The notes beneath the pieces were generated by a model. The model was not told where the DNA came from. It did no database searches and worked only from the letters and a program-made list of their open reading frames with translations. The translations under genes and the position numbers were made by a program. A stretch of 64,000 nucleotides of DNA, from assembly GCF_954871325.1 (NCBI RefSeq), contig NC_088775.1:791473-855472 (forward strand), given 5' to 3'. Position 1 is the first letter of the stretch; every line of letters starts with the position of its first letter. This document shows, piece by piece, positions 13,001 through 24,262 of the stretch. This DNA is from Gordionus sp. m RMFG-2023. Lineage: Eukaryota; Nematomorpha; Gordioida; Chordodea; Parachordodidae.

Positions 13001-16000
13001 GACAGTAACGTGTAAAAAATACACATAATTTTAATTGTTTCTTAGATAATATAATATTTAAAATCAATAATTTTTTTAGACGGGCTCTCGGATCAGATTG
13101 AATCTAATTTTAATACCAAAGTGTCTATTCTGTTAATAATTTTCCAATATTTTATTTATTTGTGTGTATAGGTATATTTGCATCTTTTAATAATAATAAC
13201 AATAACTAATAATGATAATACTTTACAAGATTGAAATATATAATGTATACTGTGTAAATTCAAATTAAACATACATATTCATTCTATTACATTTTTAAAA
13301 TTGAACAGGGAGAGTCACAACAAATTATAATAGTTGTATAATGATGTAATCCATCATATGTATGTTAAAATATAAGAACATAAAATTGTGAAAAGTATTT
13401 TAAAAAATAGGTTATTCTTAAGAAAGGAGACTTCCATTGAAAATGATGTAATTGGATTTATGAATGACAATGGAAAGTCTTTGCTTAAGGCAAAAACTTT
13501 TGCTGGGTTCATTGGTTATTTTACGAATATGTGAACAAAGTTCCTTGAAGATTAAAACAAGGCGACCAAATGTGGTTAATGTAGAGAGTATTATAAGTAT
13601 AAAAATGTGTTCTAGGATATTTACAAATATTTATTAATTTTGGATAACTCTTTGATGTCAAAGATGTTTTACCTTAGATTCGTAGAGTCTAGGAGATGGG
13701 TACAGGACAAACATAAATTGATCTTCAAAAAGACCATTAGGTTCTAGAATCGATTGATAGGCAGATTTAAGGGCATATTGAATAATGGCTATAATGATTA
13801 TGTCTAGCAATACGCCATTTGAAAAATGAATAGCAGTGTTAGCAATGTCTTTCGAGTCACAGGAATACTACATCTTGGGCAAATGTGAGGTTGGATAATT
13901 GCCTAATTGAGATGAATTCCAATAAGTGTGTTCATTTTTGGTAAATTTTTATTGAAGATTAACCCAGAGCCATTTAGCAGTGAGGAAATGAGAAGATGAT
14001 GTAGGGGTTGCATGCCTGATTAAAGGTTTGAGTGGCAGATAAAGGGGTGTCAACACGAATTCGAGATCTCCATAAGACTAATGACTCAGTGTATGACGAA
14101 TCATCCACAGAAGAGTAAACGTTTACAAATATTTTTGTTAATTAGAAATTAGAGATAAAGTTGCTAAAGCAATTAGAAGGAGATCTGACGCCAAAACCGC
14201 CAAATTTGTTGGGAGAGAAATTTGAGCCCAAAAATTTTTCCGAACTTAAAATTTAGGATCCTTCGGTAAGGATTTTCGTTTCATATACATTCAAAAGACC
14301 AGGAGGATATTTAAAAATAGGAATAGTCCTTAGAGTGTAAAGAATGGGCGGTATATTAATATAGGTTTTTAAAAAGAAAAAAATGGCTTATGAGAGGAAA
14401 AGAATAGAAGGATATCACCCAATTTGAAAGAATCTCAAGGGTTGAACTAGGAAATATGTCGGCTGAGATGCCTCCAACCGGGTATCCTAAGCATAAAAAT
14501 TGTAGGAGTTTATTTTGGAACATTTTGATTGGTTGAATTCTGATTTGCTTTGACTAAGAACCCTAAAGAAGAGCCGATCTCTAAAATTAATATAATATAG
14601 ATATTTCTTTTTTTCTTCTCTCTAACTGAAACGGGAAATTGTTTACTTATCCTATTTGCCTATGTTCTCTGCTATTATTGTTGAGCTATATGTGTTTTCT
14701 AATGGAGGAACGATTAACCTTCTTTCGTTTATTGTAATTTCTGAAGTGTCTTTGGCTATCGCGGCTTTGGTAAGAATAATTTTATATGATAATATGGATT
14801 TCTATATTTTAATTAATACTTCCTTTCCTGGGCAGTAAATTTCGGAATCGTCGGATCTTTGCCTCAAATGGTTAATTTGTTTTAGCAATAGGCCGAAATT
14901 TATCTTAGCTAAAAATGTGATTGGTTTCTGTTTTCTAATTTATGATACTTGGGATGATATTAAATTAATATTTTATTATAATTATTATACCTAAGGTATT
15001 ATTTAATTACAATAAACAGCAAGATTTACAGTAACAAAGATAGAAAACTATAGTGATGTATCTATGATTTATTACATAGATAAATCAATCTAAATACGAT
15101 CTTCATTTTAACATACGTTTATTTTGGAAAAAAAAACAAATTAAAAAAACATATTATGGCTAAATAAAGATTAATATTTTTATTTTATAATAACAATATA
15201 ATTATGTTGTGTAGATCTAAATCTTAGAAAAAAGAAATATAATTAAAAAGAAATTGTATGTAAAAAAATAAGGTATAAGAAAAATCTTGAATGACCTTTT
15301 TATATCTTTCCAAGGCGTCATGGGAAAAATCGCCATCTTATCATATGAAAAGTTCATCATAAATCTGGTTTATTATAATAATTTTGTGGGGTTCGACTTT
15401 TTTAACCGAGCTTATTTAAAGATATCTGGATCATTTTAGTCCGGCTCGGGCTTTGCCTTGATCTGAAGGTCGGTCTGTGTTACATCTATTCTATTTCATA
15501 AACCAAAACTTATTATTTTGATTATATTATTTCCAATCGTTTTATAATGATCTTTATTATTCAAATTTTCTTGGTTTATGAAATAGAATAGATGTAACAT
15601 AGACCGACCTGCAGATCAAGACAAAGCCCGAGCCGAAAATGATCCAGATATCTTTATAAGCTCTGTTAAAAAAGTCGAACCCCAAAAAATTATTATAATA
15701 AACCAGATTTATGATGAACTTTTCATATGATAAGATGGCGATTTTTCCCATGACGCCTTGGAAAGGTATAAAAAGGTCATTCAAGATTTTTCTTATACCT
15801 TAATTTTTTATACAATTTCTTTTTAATTATATTTCTTTTTTCTAAGACTATTCTATTTCATAAACCAAGAAAATTAAAATAATAAAGATCATTATAAAAA
15901 CGATTGGAAATAATATAATCAAAATAATAAGCCAAACCACGTGAAATCTTCAAATCTTAATAAATCCTTCAAATCCTGTTCAATTCAAAATTTTAGAGAA

Positions 16001-18899
16001 ATTGTTTTTGCCTTATTCTATATTCAGGAATACCCCATTATCATTCTAAATGTCTTTTTTGTCAATTATTTAGTAAATTTTATCATTTTTCTATAAACTC
16101 TTTTATTTTATGTTTGATACATTTATTATTTATTTTTTAGCTATTTCAAATTGGTTTAGACGGGCTGATACCAGTGGTAATACTTCTTTATGATAATATT
16201 TTAGCAGTATCCACAATTTGAATTCTACAATGACCTGTCTGGGCCGTCAAGAATTTTTACACAAGTTACTAGGCATGGTCGTTAAAATTTTTTGTCCGGC
16301 TCGGTGCTAAGAAGCGTTAATTAAAAAAAATAATACCTTTCCCAGTGGCAATATTTGGAACATTTTTTTTAATAAGATTATTTATAGAAGAAAAAAAAAT
16401 TCTAAATTATGCAATAGGAAATTGAATCAAATATATTATTTATTTATTCATCGTGTGCTTATAGTATTCACAATATTTTATATCAGAGTCAAACATTCTA
16501 TCTCTTTTATTTCCCACTTTTTAATTTCTTAATTCGCTACCTTTATGCTAGTAATGGCATCGTTGCACTTTCTCCTATGAATAGAATATTTTTATTATTA
16601 AATAACCAACATTAATTTTTCTAAAGAATAACTCTGTTTCCCCTTCGACCTGATACATAACCTTAGTCTAGAATTAACACATCCTTATATATTTTGGCTT
16701 TAAGTATTTGTCGGCGGTTATTTTTTCTATTTTTTTTTCTTGTTTTATCATTCTATTTTTTTTATGTACGATTTGCATATCCGGAGAAGTGAAGAGAAGA
16801 GAAGAGAAGAGAAGAGAAGAGAAGAGAAGAGAAGAGAAGAGAAGAGAAGAGAAGAGAAGAGAAGAGAGAGAGAAGAGAAGAGAAGAGAAGAGAAGAGAAG
16901 AGAAGAGAAGAGAAGAGAAGAGAAGAGAAGAGAAGAGAAGAGAAGAGAAGAGAAGAGAAGAGAAGAGAAGAGAAGAGAAGAGAAGAGAAGAGAAGAAGAA
17001 GAGAAGAGAAGAGAAGAGAAGAGAAGAGAAGAGAAGAGAAGAGAAGAGAAGAGAAGAGAAGAGATTTTAAGTCATTTTTGGCATTTGAATTTGAATATTA
17101 GGAAAGCAAAATTGGAAATATCTATATATATAGATATGGATAAATTTATTTTAAACAACCAATAATAATTACATAAATTTGATTTTTCTCTCAAATGAAG
17201 TATATTATTGAATATTTTATCTAAACTTAGCAAGAAGCAAAAGATTATAGTTAAAATATAGATATCATAATTTTTTTTTATAAATGTAGGTAAAATTTAG
17301 TTTAAAAATTTCAATGCACAGTTAAAAAAGTAAAACAAAACAATCATAAAAATATATATTTAAAAGAATATTAAAATTATAATTAACACACTATTATATA
17401 ATTAAAAGAAGGAAAATTAAAAAATAATGAAAAAAAATGTATAATGAATGCAACCTTTTCCCATATTTATTTGTTTTTCGCTTTCGTGATGGAGTTGGCA
17501 GGAAAAGATCTGGCAAAACGATCTACACATGTTTAATCCTTAGCTAGAGGTAAATATTGGTTCCAAGGGACTAGTGTCATACCTTCCGGTCTGGTTTAAT
17601 TATCAAGGCTAAGGCAAGTGGGTTCCAGCGTATAAGAAATATTTGTGAATTTCAAGGTTCTATTGATAATTCAAATAATGGCATAGTGCCTAGGTAATTT
17701 GCCTTTTGTAAAACGACAGTGTAGGGGATAGTGTCCAAGTCTATCGATGTGAGTTTTACGTAGGACACATGATGTAGACGCTACGATTTTACAGCCTACA
17801 CGAAGACATATAGCTATTCTGAGTTCCTCTTTGGTAAGTAACGAGCTTAGATTAGATTTAGGTATTTTCTAATCATCTAGTATGGCTTAGTTGTATTATT
17901 GTCATTATGTATAAATGGGGTTAGAGTAATAATATTAGGAAAACTAAGTTGTTAAATTTAAACATTTGGATAATTTATAATATATAAATTTGATTTTTCT
18001 TTTCGATTTAAGAAAACTATATTATTTAATATTTTATTTAAAATTTTCAAGATAAAAAAGATAATTTAATTTATATATAGATATCTTAATGGTTGCAATC
18101 CTATTAAAACTGTGAAAGAATGATCTAAATTATATCATGTTTAGTAAAGCTATTGTTAGTGGGTCTTGAAAAGCAAGGGAGATACGAAACATGTGGATGA
18201 TTTTTTAAAAATTTCCACAATGTCATCTGAAAACTTTCAGATAATTAAAATTTAAATACATTTTTATTCATTCTAATTTACTATACAAGTTATATAATAT
18301 TTATATTCAAACAAAAACATATATGACAATTACATTGATTATTTTTAAATATACCAAAGATAAGCAAAGAAACCAATTTATGCGTTTTGGATAAAGAATT
18401 CACGACTTTTGGCTTATTTAAATTATTAATATTATAAAAATTTTTGCTTACTTAAATTAATATATGTATAACTAATTTGTAATCATTATCATAAATTTTA
18501 TTGCATTAATTTTAAGCTTTATATTTTTAATATTTGCTAATTTTATAAAAAGCAAAAAAGAAACAAAATAAAAATATGATTTAAAAAAGGTGATGTGGTA
18601 GTAGTGTTGTTGTTTTACTTGGTCGTAAAATTTACGGCCATTTTATGTGCTCAGGCCGACCCGGCGTTCAGACCTGTGGTCCAGACCCGCTACCACTGTG
18701 GAATTTTATAACTATCATTTTTCATAAACATTTTTTTAAAAAATATTTATATTTTATTTATATAGATAAAATTAAAACTTTTCACTAAGATAAAAAAAAA
18801 TTAAGGATAATTTTTTTCCCGCGTATCAAAAAAGTTGAATATTATTTATTCATGTTTTCAGCATTCAACCTGCAAAAGATATTATTTAATAACAATTAA
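4051..18899 (+). CDS. microexon gene G1, small secreted protein (unknown family)
   Basis: Spliced gene inferred from paralogue comparison. Exon 1 is 4051-4114 (ATG, a signal-peptide-like MIKFVPIFFLLL start, ending DFN plus one base before GTGATT). It is followed by phase-1 microexons with AG/GT borders: 6557-6568 (12 nt, VARQ), 6802-6819 (18 nt, DQNVEQ), 10257-10274 (18 nt, ERQGKK), 10758-10784 (27 nt, ARSLLMIWP) and 16141-16176 (36 nt, ISNWFRRADTS). Every junction keeps the frame with no stop. A possible terminal exon, 18862-18899, would add AFNLQKILF and a stop, but it is less certain and other exons may have been missed. The product is a secreted peptide of about 60-70 residues. Introns reach about 5 kb and are full of repeats. 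The GKK in the third microexon matches GKR in G3 and G4. Function is unknown; effector or peptide precursor are guesses from architecture. Confidence 0.72.
4319..4628 (+). pseudogene. dead duplicate of exons 2 and 3 inside G1 intron 1
   Basis: A second copy of the 12-nt exon lies at 4321-4332, but its acceptor reads AA instead of AG. A second copy of exon 3 starts at 4608 after TCAAG, lacks a recognisable donor, and is cut off by a MITE at about 4629. Intact versions of both exons are at 6557 and 6802. The block was evidently duplicated and the first copy abandoned, so intron 1 of G1 is longer than in the paralogues. Confidence 0.6.
4629..5055. mobile_element. MITE with GCGTAGCTA terminal inverted repeats
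   Basis: The left end reads TTGCGTAGCTACGAAGAGGG and the right end carries CCTAGCTACGCTTCC, an inverted match of the core GCGTAGCTA followed by a G-rich stretch on each side. The interior is AT-rich with no transposase remnant. It interrupts the abandoned exon 3 copy of G1. No clear target-site duplication was seen. Confidence 0.6.
5350..6135 (+). repeat. partly duplicated intronic block
   Basis: The words CAACAAAGATG, GATATGGATAAATTTATT and CAAACAACCTA occur in order at 5358-5465 and again at 5966-6060, with a third start at 6379. The same block appears next to the second GA array (17066-17230), at 17940-18060 and in G4 at 58995-59190. It is a non-coding unit that has been copied within and between the genes. 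Confidence 0.5.
6136..6375 (+). repeat. (GAGAA)n pentanucleotide array
   Basis: About 240 bp of AGAAG units with two slips in register (a GAGAGAGA stretch near 6180 and a GAAGAAG stretch near 6230). All long reading frames here are artefacts of the repeat. It lies in intron 1 of G1, just before the live copy of exon 2. Confidence 0.95.
6848..7330 (+). repeat. three-copy tandem repeat, about 156-165 bp unit
   Basis: Copies start at about 6848, 7004 and 7169, with a partial fourth at 7327. Each holds TTAAAATATTG, then GAGTTCTAAGGCTG, then TGCTGATAAATTTAGGGTTG, then ACTTCAACAC. The unit lies just downstream of exon 3 of G1. Single diverged copies occur at the same place in G4 (52240-52350) and G3 (about 45760-45880, reverse), so the expansion to three is specific to G1. 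Confidence 0.85.
9186..9390. mobile_element. decayed copy of the TAGTGTTG MITE family
   Basis: The left end, TAGTGTTATTAAACGGC, closely matches the intact copy at 60166. The interior keeps words shared with other copies (GAAGATT, a CTGGCTAAAATATTGA-like stretch). The right end is eroded. A weaker copy sits at about 8256-8450. Confidence 0.5.
9614..10075. mobile_element. possible hAT-type MITE (CAGTGTTGT end)
   Basis: It starts CAGTGTTGTAAACGAACG, with several internal GAACG/CGTTC words, and ends near TTGACAACACCACTA. The ends are only roughly inverted, and no target-site duplication could be matched. Confidence 0.35.
10821..11032. mobile_element. copy of the TAGTGTTG MITE family in G1 intron 5
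   Basis: The left end reads TAGTATTGTTGAACAACT and the right end CCTTTTAACAAGACTA. The interior carries a pair of short inverted words (TTATCCAGGAAAATATTATG and CAATATTTTCCTGGCTATAA). The collinear position in G4 (about 54890) lacks it, so it inserted after the G1/G4 duplication. Confidence 0.6.
11260..12400 (-). other. decayed coding-like block shared by G1 and G4 intron 5
   Basis: This block aligns over about 1.1 kb with 55900-57350 in G4 and is better conserved than surrounding intron. On the - strand, 11600-11760 is open for about 55 codons and includes KARLVMEEDISTIRYIDL. The G4 copy shows the same words with broken frames, and a third relative lies at 14560-14890. It is probably an old mobile-element coding remnant that was already in the intron before duplication. 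I do not recognise the family. Confidence 0.4.
12385..15222. other. G1-specific insert with mobile-element debris
   Basis: G4 has no counterpart for about 12385-15940, so this part of intron 5 was gained by G1 or lost from G4. It holds a LINE fragment (13650-14130) and another copy of the unknown decayed block (14560-14890). A - strand stretch at 12383-12690, open in two frames for up to about 80 codons, has no recognisable domain and is probably also debris. Confidence 0.45.
13650..14130 (-). pseudogene. decayed non-LTR retrotransposon 3' fragment
   Basis: Read on the - strand, the stretch gives scattered matches to the region downstream of the reverse transcriptase in a non-LTR retrotransposon family whose C-terminus has a Cys/His cluster followed by a LEP-x-GL-x-RPDG motif. 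Seen here: SAYQSILEPNGLF (about 13700-13790). Frames are broken. Better-preserved fragments of the same region lie at 17490-17880 and 29577-29725. Confidence 0.45.
15223..15932. repeat. nested long inverted repeat (A-S-A'-S' structure)
   Basis: Arm A (15223 to about 15485) is repeated in inverted orientation as A' (about 15591-15846) with few mismatches. The 105-bp spacer S (about 15486-15590) is itself bounded by an inverted pair, TATTCTATTTCATAAACCA. It reappears inverted as S' directly after A' (about 15848-15932). The order is therefore A, S, A inverted, S inverted. Reading frames inside merely mirror each other. The near-identity of the arms suggests recent origin. A transcript could fold into a hairpin of about 260 bp. 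Confidence 0.9.
16791..17064 (+). repeat. second (GAGAA)n array
   Basis: About 275 bp of the same AGAAG unit as at 6136, with similar internal slips. It is followed by a copy of the intronic block (CATTTTTGGCATTTGAATTT and onward) that precedes the first array. The two arrays and their flanks therefore look like products of one duplication. It lies downstream of the 36-nt exon of G1. Confidence 0.95.
17490..17880 (-). pseudogene. non-LTR retrotransposon C-terminal domain fragment
   Basis: On the - strand the sequence reads HIDRLGHYP, then SIEPLKF, then RPEGMTLVPW and TCVDRFARS. These match the order seen after the reverse transcriptase in a widespread animal LINE group (a CxC/His-Cys cluster, LEPxGL, RPDGxTLIPW, WDATCVDTFA). 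At least two in-frame stops are present. It sits in G1 between the second GA array and the 3' segment. Confidence 0.65.
18602..18705. mobile_element. short GC-rich insertion, probable MITE
   Basis: A 100-bp stretch starting TAGTGTTGTTGTTTTACTTG and holding a GC-rich core (CAGGCCGACCCGGCGTTCAG) interrupts a sequence that runs unbroken in the collinear copy at about 35095-35115. The empty site supports an insertion, but the exact ends and duplication were not resolved. Confidence 0.45.
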
Positions 18900-21800
18900 A
18901 TTATATATTCCACAATTTTCTAGCATATTTTAACTCAGTGAAGTGTTTTATGAACGGTATATTCACTAATTTGATAACAGACCAAAATTTGCCAACCTTT
19001 CTTATTACAATTTTTTTTTATATTTCTTATATCATTAGTATAACTTACCCTTTGAAAGTATTGTTGTTAAATTACCCTAAATTTGATGATCGTCTCTATT
19101 GTAACTTAGTTAAGCTTTTAGCCTAAAAAATTGAATTAAGACTCTAAGTTGAGTGTTAACTTGAAGATTGACAAGAATATTTTTGAATAAAAACATGGCT
19201 TCGCAGTTTTATTGTTGACAAAATTTATGTAGTTTAACAACATTATTAGAAAGATAAATGGAAACAAATGTTTTTTCTCTCCCCTTCTTCCTTTTATGTA
19301 AAATAGTTGTTATCAAGACTTATATCCTAAATATAAAATATATATAGGGTGATCTATTACCTATTGGGGTTTGTTAACATAAAGTAAATCTTCTTTCTTG
19401 GTAGAATGACATTCACTTTAAAAAAAACTAATGCAATAACTTAGGTAGAATTAAAAGTGCAAAGCTGTTTCCAAAATTTATCAATTTTTATTCAAATTGT
19501 CCTTACATTGTAAAAGTTTTAAGAGTATGAGTCCGTCTATTAAAAACTTTATTTTTTTGAATAATTAAATATACTAAATTGATTCAATATTAAAACAAAT
19601 ATATACAAAAAAGCTTATGAGATCCTCAGTTAGCAGATTATTTGCTTTTAAATACTATACTCTGAATTACCTATTGGATATAATTTACATTTGATTATTT
19701 GTTATACTAAATATATCAATTTACATGTATAATTCTTAAATAAAGCATTATTATAGTTCTACTAGCTAATAATCCCCGTCTTAAATTACAACAATTATAT
19801 ATTTGTATAATTGTTTAGAATTAGAATATTTTTTTATATTTTATTGTAAGAAAGAATGGCGATTATTAAAATAATGAAATGGTCATTTTTTAGCAAATTG
19901 AATAAAAATAAGTTTTGAAAATTTTTTTTTGAATGTAGTGATATCTTTAATTTTTCGACTATGGTATTTAGTACATTTTATGATAGAATTTAATTTCAAA
20001 ATATTAATAATCTTTAAATCTTTTTTATAAAATATTTAATATAGCTTTTATATAATTGAATCTAGTGTTGATAAGCAGCTTTTTTAAAAAATGGAATATC
20101 CAATATTTTAGCCAAAAAAATCTAACACAAGTCTGAAGATTTTGCTTATATATGGCAGAAAGGTTTGGAAATCTAAAGGCTTGCATAATAGTAATTTGAT
20201 CAAAGTCTTATTTTAAGATTAGGCCCAGGCGGTATAACAGCGGTAATTGAATCTTTACATAAACATTTTATCAAATTATAAATGACATTAAATAATTATA
20301 ATGTTAATTATCAATTATTTTGCGGCATTTTTATTGGTGCAATATTCTGGAAAGGATTTTAGGCGCCATTTTATCTTATTAAAATATATTTTAATTATGA
20401 TATCTTGGTGTTGATTTCTGAATCTTTAAATAAAAGATATATAAACATATGATAATTTTTTTTATCGGATATAGGTTAATGATATAAAAATATATTCATC
20501 ACATTTTTTTTCAATCTCGAAAAATAATTAAAAAGAAAGAATAATTAAATTTAAAAAATATTGACTTGTATGTTCTGTTAAGGGATAGAAATTCCCTAGG
20601 TTCAAGTGTTTGAAAATTGTAATATTTTTTAAAAAACTAAAAGTTATAAGAACGAATTATCTATAAATCCAAGGCTACATTGTCAATGCGGGAAAGAAAA
20701 AGTTAACGTTAGAATTAATTAAATCCCAGTTATATGTCAATGGCAAACAATAAAACTATGTTCTTCTAAAATTTTATATAAATAATATAACATGATTGGA
20801 TAATACAATCCTTAAATTAATTTATTAATTTAAAAGTAAATATTATGACAATAAATTAATCACAATTAGTAAATAAAAATGTGGGTATGTTTGAACTCAA
20901 AATTTTTATTTCTAATATTGACAAAATCAGTTAGAAGGCTTCTTCCAACAGACAGAGACTGTCTATAGCTATCCGTTAAGCGAATTATAAAAGTTTCTAT
21001 GGCTGTCTTCTCTCCACCTAGACTCTAACTCCTTCTTCTTTATTTTTATCATTTTACACTATATTTCACCTTTATGTTATTTAATTATGGAATTTATTTA
21101 TTTTTATCGTATATCAATTATGTGTTGACTTATATTAATACGAATAATAAGAATAATATATTCATGATCAAAAATTCACAAATGTTATATCAAATCCCAT
21201 AATACATATCTATGTGAAATCTTTAATTCCAATGTTTTAATATAAATTCGAATAATAAATCACAATATTAATTTTAAAAAAAATCATATAATAAAAGATA
21301 TTATTTTTGAATTGAGGCTAGAATAGAATATAAATATATAATATGAAGAAAAAAAATGTTTATTAATTTTAATATCAATAATTCACAAATTACCGATTAA
21401 AGAATGATTGGTAAGTTAGAAACTTGTCGTTAATTTTGATAAAATATTTCAAGGAAATATATTTAAAATAAGCAAATTTTATTTTTTAATTTAACTTTAG
21501 TTTTAGGAAAAGTAAAAGATGTCTAAGTATTTTTGAAGTGTCTATGCTAATCATTATATTCCAAAAAAATTATACAAATTTGAAAATAAATTTACTTGAT
21601 CTAATTGGTAATCTATTAGTATAGAATTCCAGATAGATGTTTTGATATTTAGGACTGGACAAGCCATTTTCTCGGTCTCTGTTATTTAAGATATAAAAAT
21701 TTTTTAAAAAATGATAAATAATTTTTTGCACACTTTTGCAAAGTAATGAAAATGTAAAGAAGCATAATTTATGCATAATCTATTGTAAGCAGAATTTGGA

Positions 21801-22863
21801 ACCTAAGCATTTGATGATTATGATTTCAGTATTATAATAATTTAATAAAATATTAATATCTTAGTAATCAGTATAAAATTTATAGTAAAATATAACTTAA
21901 TTTGAATGTAAGTATATATTTGTTTCCAATACTTTAATTGATTTGGGACATTAGTTCTAATAAATGATTAGTTTATCTTTTTGTTAGACCGTTCACACTT
22001 CAGATTCTTGAACATATTATAAAGGTTTTACTTCGGTTTTAGGTTCCTCTAGATTTTAGAGTGTGGGTGGGGCGTCTGGTTCTTATAATTTTTAGATATG
22101 TCCCACTTATAGTTCTTGATCCACTGATTTTATGATATGCATTTGATGTAACTTTTAATAACTATTTAAGAGCTATTGTAAATATTCAATTACATTGAAA
22201 TACTAACTTACCCAATATTCATTGCCCTTCGTTGTATCAACGGTTTTTGCATTATTTGAATCTTTTATAAAGAATATAAATATAGAAATTATATAAGTAT
22301 GGAAAAAAAATAATAACAATATATAGTAATATTTACATTCCTAAGTTCATCAAATTATAAACTTTGGTTATATTATCATGTTGCTTATTTGGATCCTTTT
22401 GATATCAATTGGTGTCCCTTTATGCATTAAAGTATGAAAGTTTATTCGCTTATTTTTTTTTGTTTCCAAGGCAATAATTTTATAATTACGAACCCTTAGT
22501 TCAAGTGCCTTTCGCAAACATAAAGTTGTACCAATTTTTTGATACAGTGGTCTTTCAAATATTCGATTTTTTGGATTCAATGGTCAATAGAAGAATATAA
22601 TCTTTCAGCAATTAATAAGGTAGCTCTGGGTACATGTGTTTGGTCAGGCAACATGTGAAATGAAACCTGACCAGTAATATAAAATAATAATCCGAAAAGG
22701 ACCCCCAGAAAGAAAAAAAAACCAATAATAAAAAACCCCCAGAAATGGCGTAATAATAACCCCTTTCCAGAAAAAAAACTCTGGAAAAAATTAAAATTCA
22801 GGAAAATACCAGAAATTAAACCACCTCAAATTTTAAAATATCAGACCATAAGTAAAGGTTCCA
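18900..22863. other. 3' flank of G1
   Basis: No gene is seen. Long parts are collinear with the orphan segment 35300-41830, for example 21170-21330 with 37050-37270, and 22140-22560 with 41390-41800. The G4 3' flank matches up to about 61300. The conservation reflects segmental duplication. A MITE copy is at 20063-20245. The A- and C-rich stretch 22690-22850 just before the MULE, with several CCCCCAGAAA-like words, is unexplained. Confidence 0.5.
20063..20245. mobile_element. decayed copy of the TAGTGTTG MITE family
   Basis: The left end reads TAGTGTTGATAAGCAGC. The interior shares ACACAAGTCTGAAGATTTTG with the copies at 8256 and 9186. The right end is near GGTATAACAGCGG and is eroded. Confidence 0.5.
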
Positions 22864-23697
22864 CGTCATTACAGAGAAACCATTACAGAGAATGTATTTT
22901 ACAGAGAAACCTTTATAGAGAAAACAATAATAGAGAATGCACTTATAGAGAAAACAATTATAGAGAATGTCGTTTACAGAGAATGATTTTACAGAGAATG
23001 TTTTTATAGAGAATGATTTTATTGAGAATGATTTTACAGAGAATGATTTTACAGAGAATGATTTTATAGAGAATGTATTTTATAGAGAATTATTTTATAA
23101 AAAATTTTATTTAAAGAATATGATTATTTTATAAAAAAAATTATTTAAAGAATGTGATTATTGTATAAAAAATTTTTTTTAAATATGATTAGTTTATAAA
23201 AAATGAAATTTTTTTGTAAATTTATGTGCTCTGCATAGTCAAAGGGGGAAAAAATTTTATGAAATATTATTAAATATTAAAATTACCTTATATAAGCGAA
23301 TTATTGGGCAGTTTTTTGTAAGAAAATTATTACAACCGGCAAAATATTAAGAGTTAAAATATAAAATTATAAAAACACTATTTTCGAATTTTAGAAAGTT
23401 TTATAATCTTATATCGTGTTTAAATAAAATTTTAGAAGGTTACAATTATAATCAAATCTACTTAATTTAACAACCCTTATGTTATTTTAATTCTTCTTAT
23501 AATATTATTTTTCCTAAAAATTTTCAATTATAGTTGTGAAACACGGATAATTCTTTCTTTAGTTAAAATATATTTGTCACTATTACAAGCCATCCTTTCA
23601 TAATAATAAGAATAAGAATACGACTCTTTATTAAAAAACACCAACAACAATCTCTATACATTATCAAAAAAATTACAAATCATAAATATCTAATTAT

Positions 23698-23880
23698 CTA
23701 ATTCTTCATTTCCCAAAGGTCCATTATTAGTTCCTCGCTGACATCTTCTCGAATTAATCCAAGCTCTTCATCCCAAAATGGATAACCAAAGAATCCTTCC
23801 CCTTCAACCCATCATGTGTTCATCACCTCCTCTTCTTCCCCCAAGGAAAACTTATTTCCCCTGTCAGAAAATAACTGACA
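23698..23880 (-). pseudogene. short acidic reading frame inside the MULE
   Basis: On the - strand a frame ending at 23698 reads KFSLGEEEEVMNT, then after one TGA WVEGEGFFGYPFWDEELG, and ends LIMDLWEMKN-stop. It is strongly acidic and unlike random translation of AT-rich DNA. It is divergent from the transposase, with about 180 bp between. It may be the C-terminus of a second transposon protein or a captured host exon. I do not recognise it. Confidence 0.4.
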
Positions 23881-24058
23881 TTTGATGTATTATATTAAAT
23901 TTATTTCTTCTTTTTTTCAACAGTTACAACAGTCACCTTAATCGTACAATCAATGTGCTATATCAAAATATTTTTATAGCATAATTGTATGGTTATCAAT
24001 TGAAAACAATCTATGTTATTTTATATAAACGGCTCTCTATCATTGTTTTTTCTATAAA

Positions 24059-24262
24059 TGTGGGCGCGTCCGATCTAAGAACGGAATACCTATATTCCAC
24101 AATAAAAAACATAATCATGTACCAGACATTGCTGATATTGAAGCAAGAAAAGAGATGAATAAAATCAAACAAGAGGCTTCTAGTACCCAATCTCTGCCCA
24201 ATAATATAATGGCCGATATATCTAGCAATATATCTATAGCCGCCATTTGGGAAAATGCCTAG
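24059..24262 (+). pseudogene. C-terminal part of a FLYWCH zinc finger (MULE N-terminus)
   Basis: The frame reads RSKNGIPIFHNKKHNHVPD and continues through an Ala/Lys/Glu-rich linker. HNHVPD matches the end of FLYWCH domains, where the His pair ligates zinc. The frame is shifted by one base relative to the transposase ORF beginning at 24255, so the two parts can no longer be read together. The first half of the finger is not recognisable. Confidence 0.65.

Noticed and set aside
15557-15784. 75-codon - strand frame with a hydrophobic segment
   Set aside because: It lies wholly inside the nested inverted repeat, and no homology or splice context supports it.
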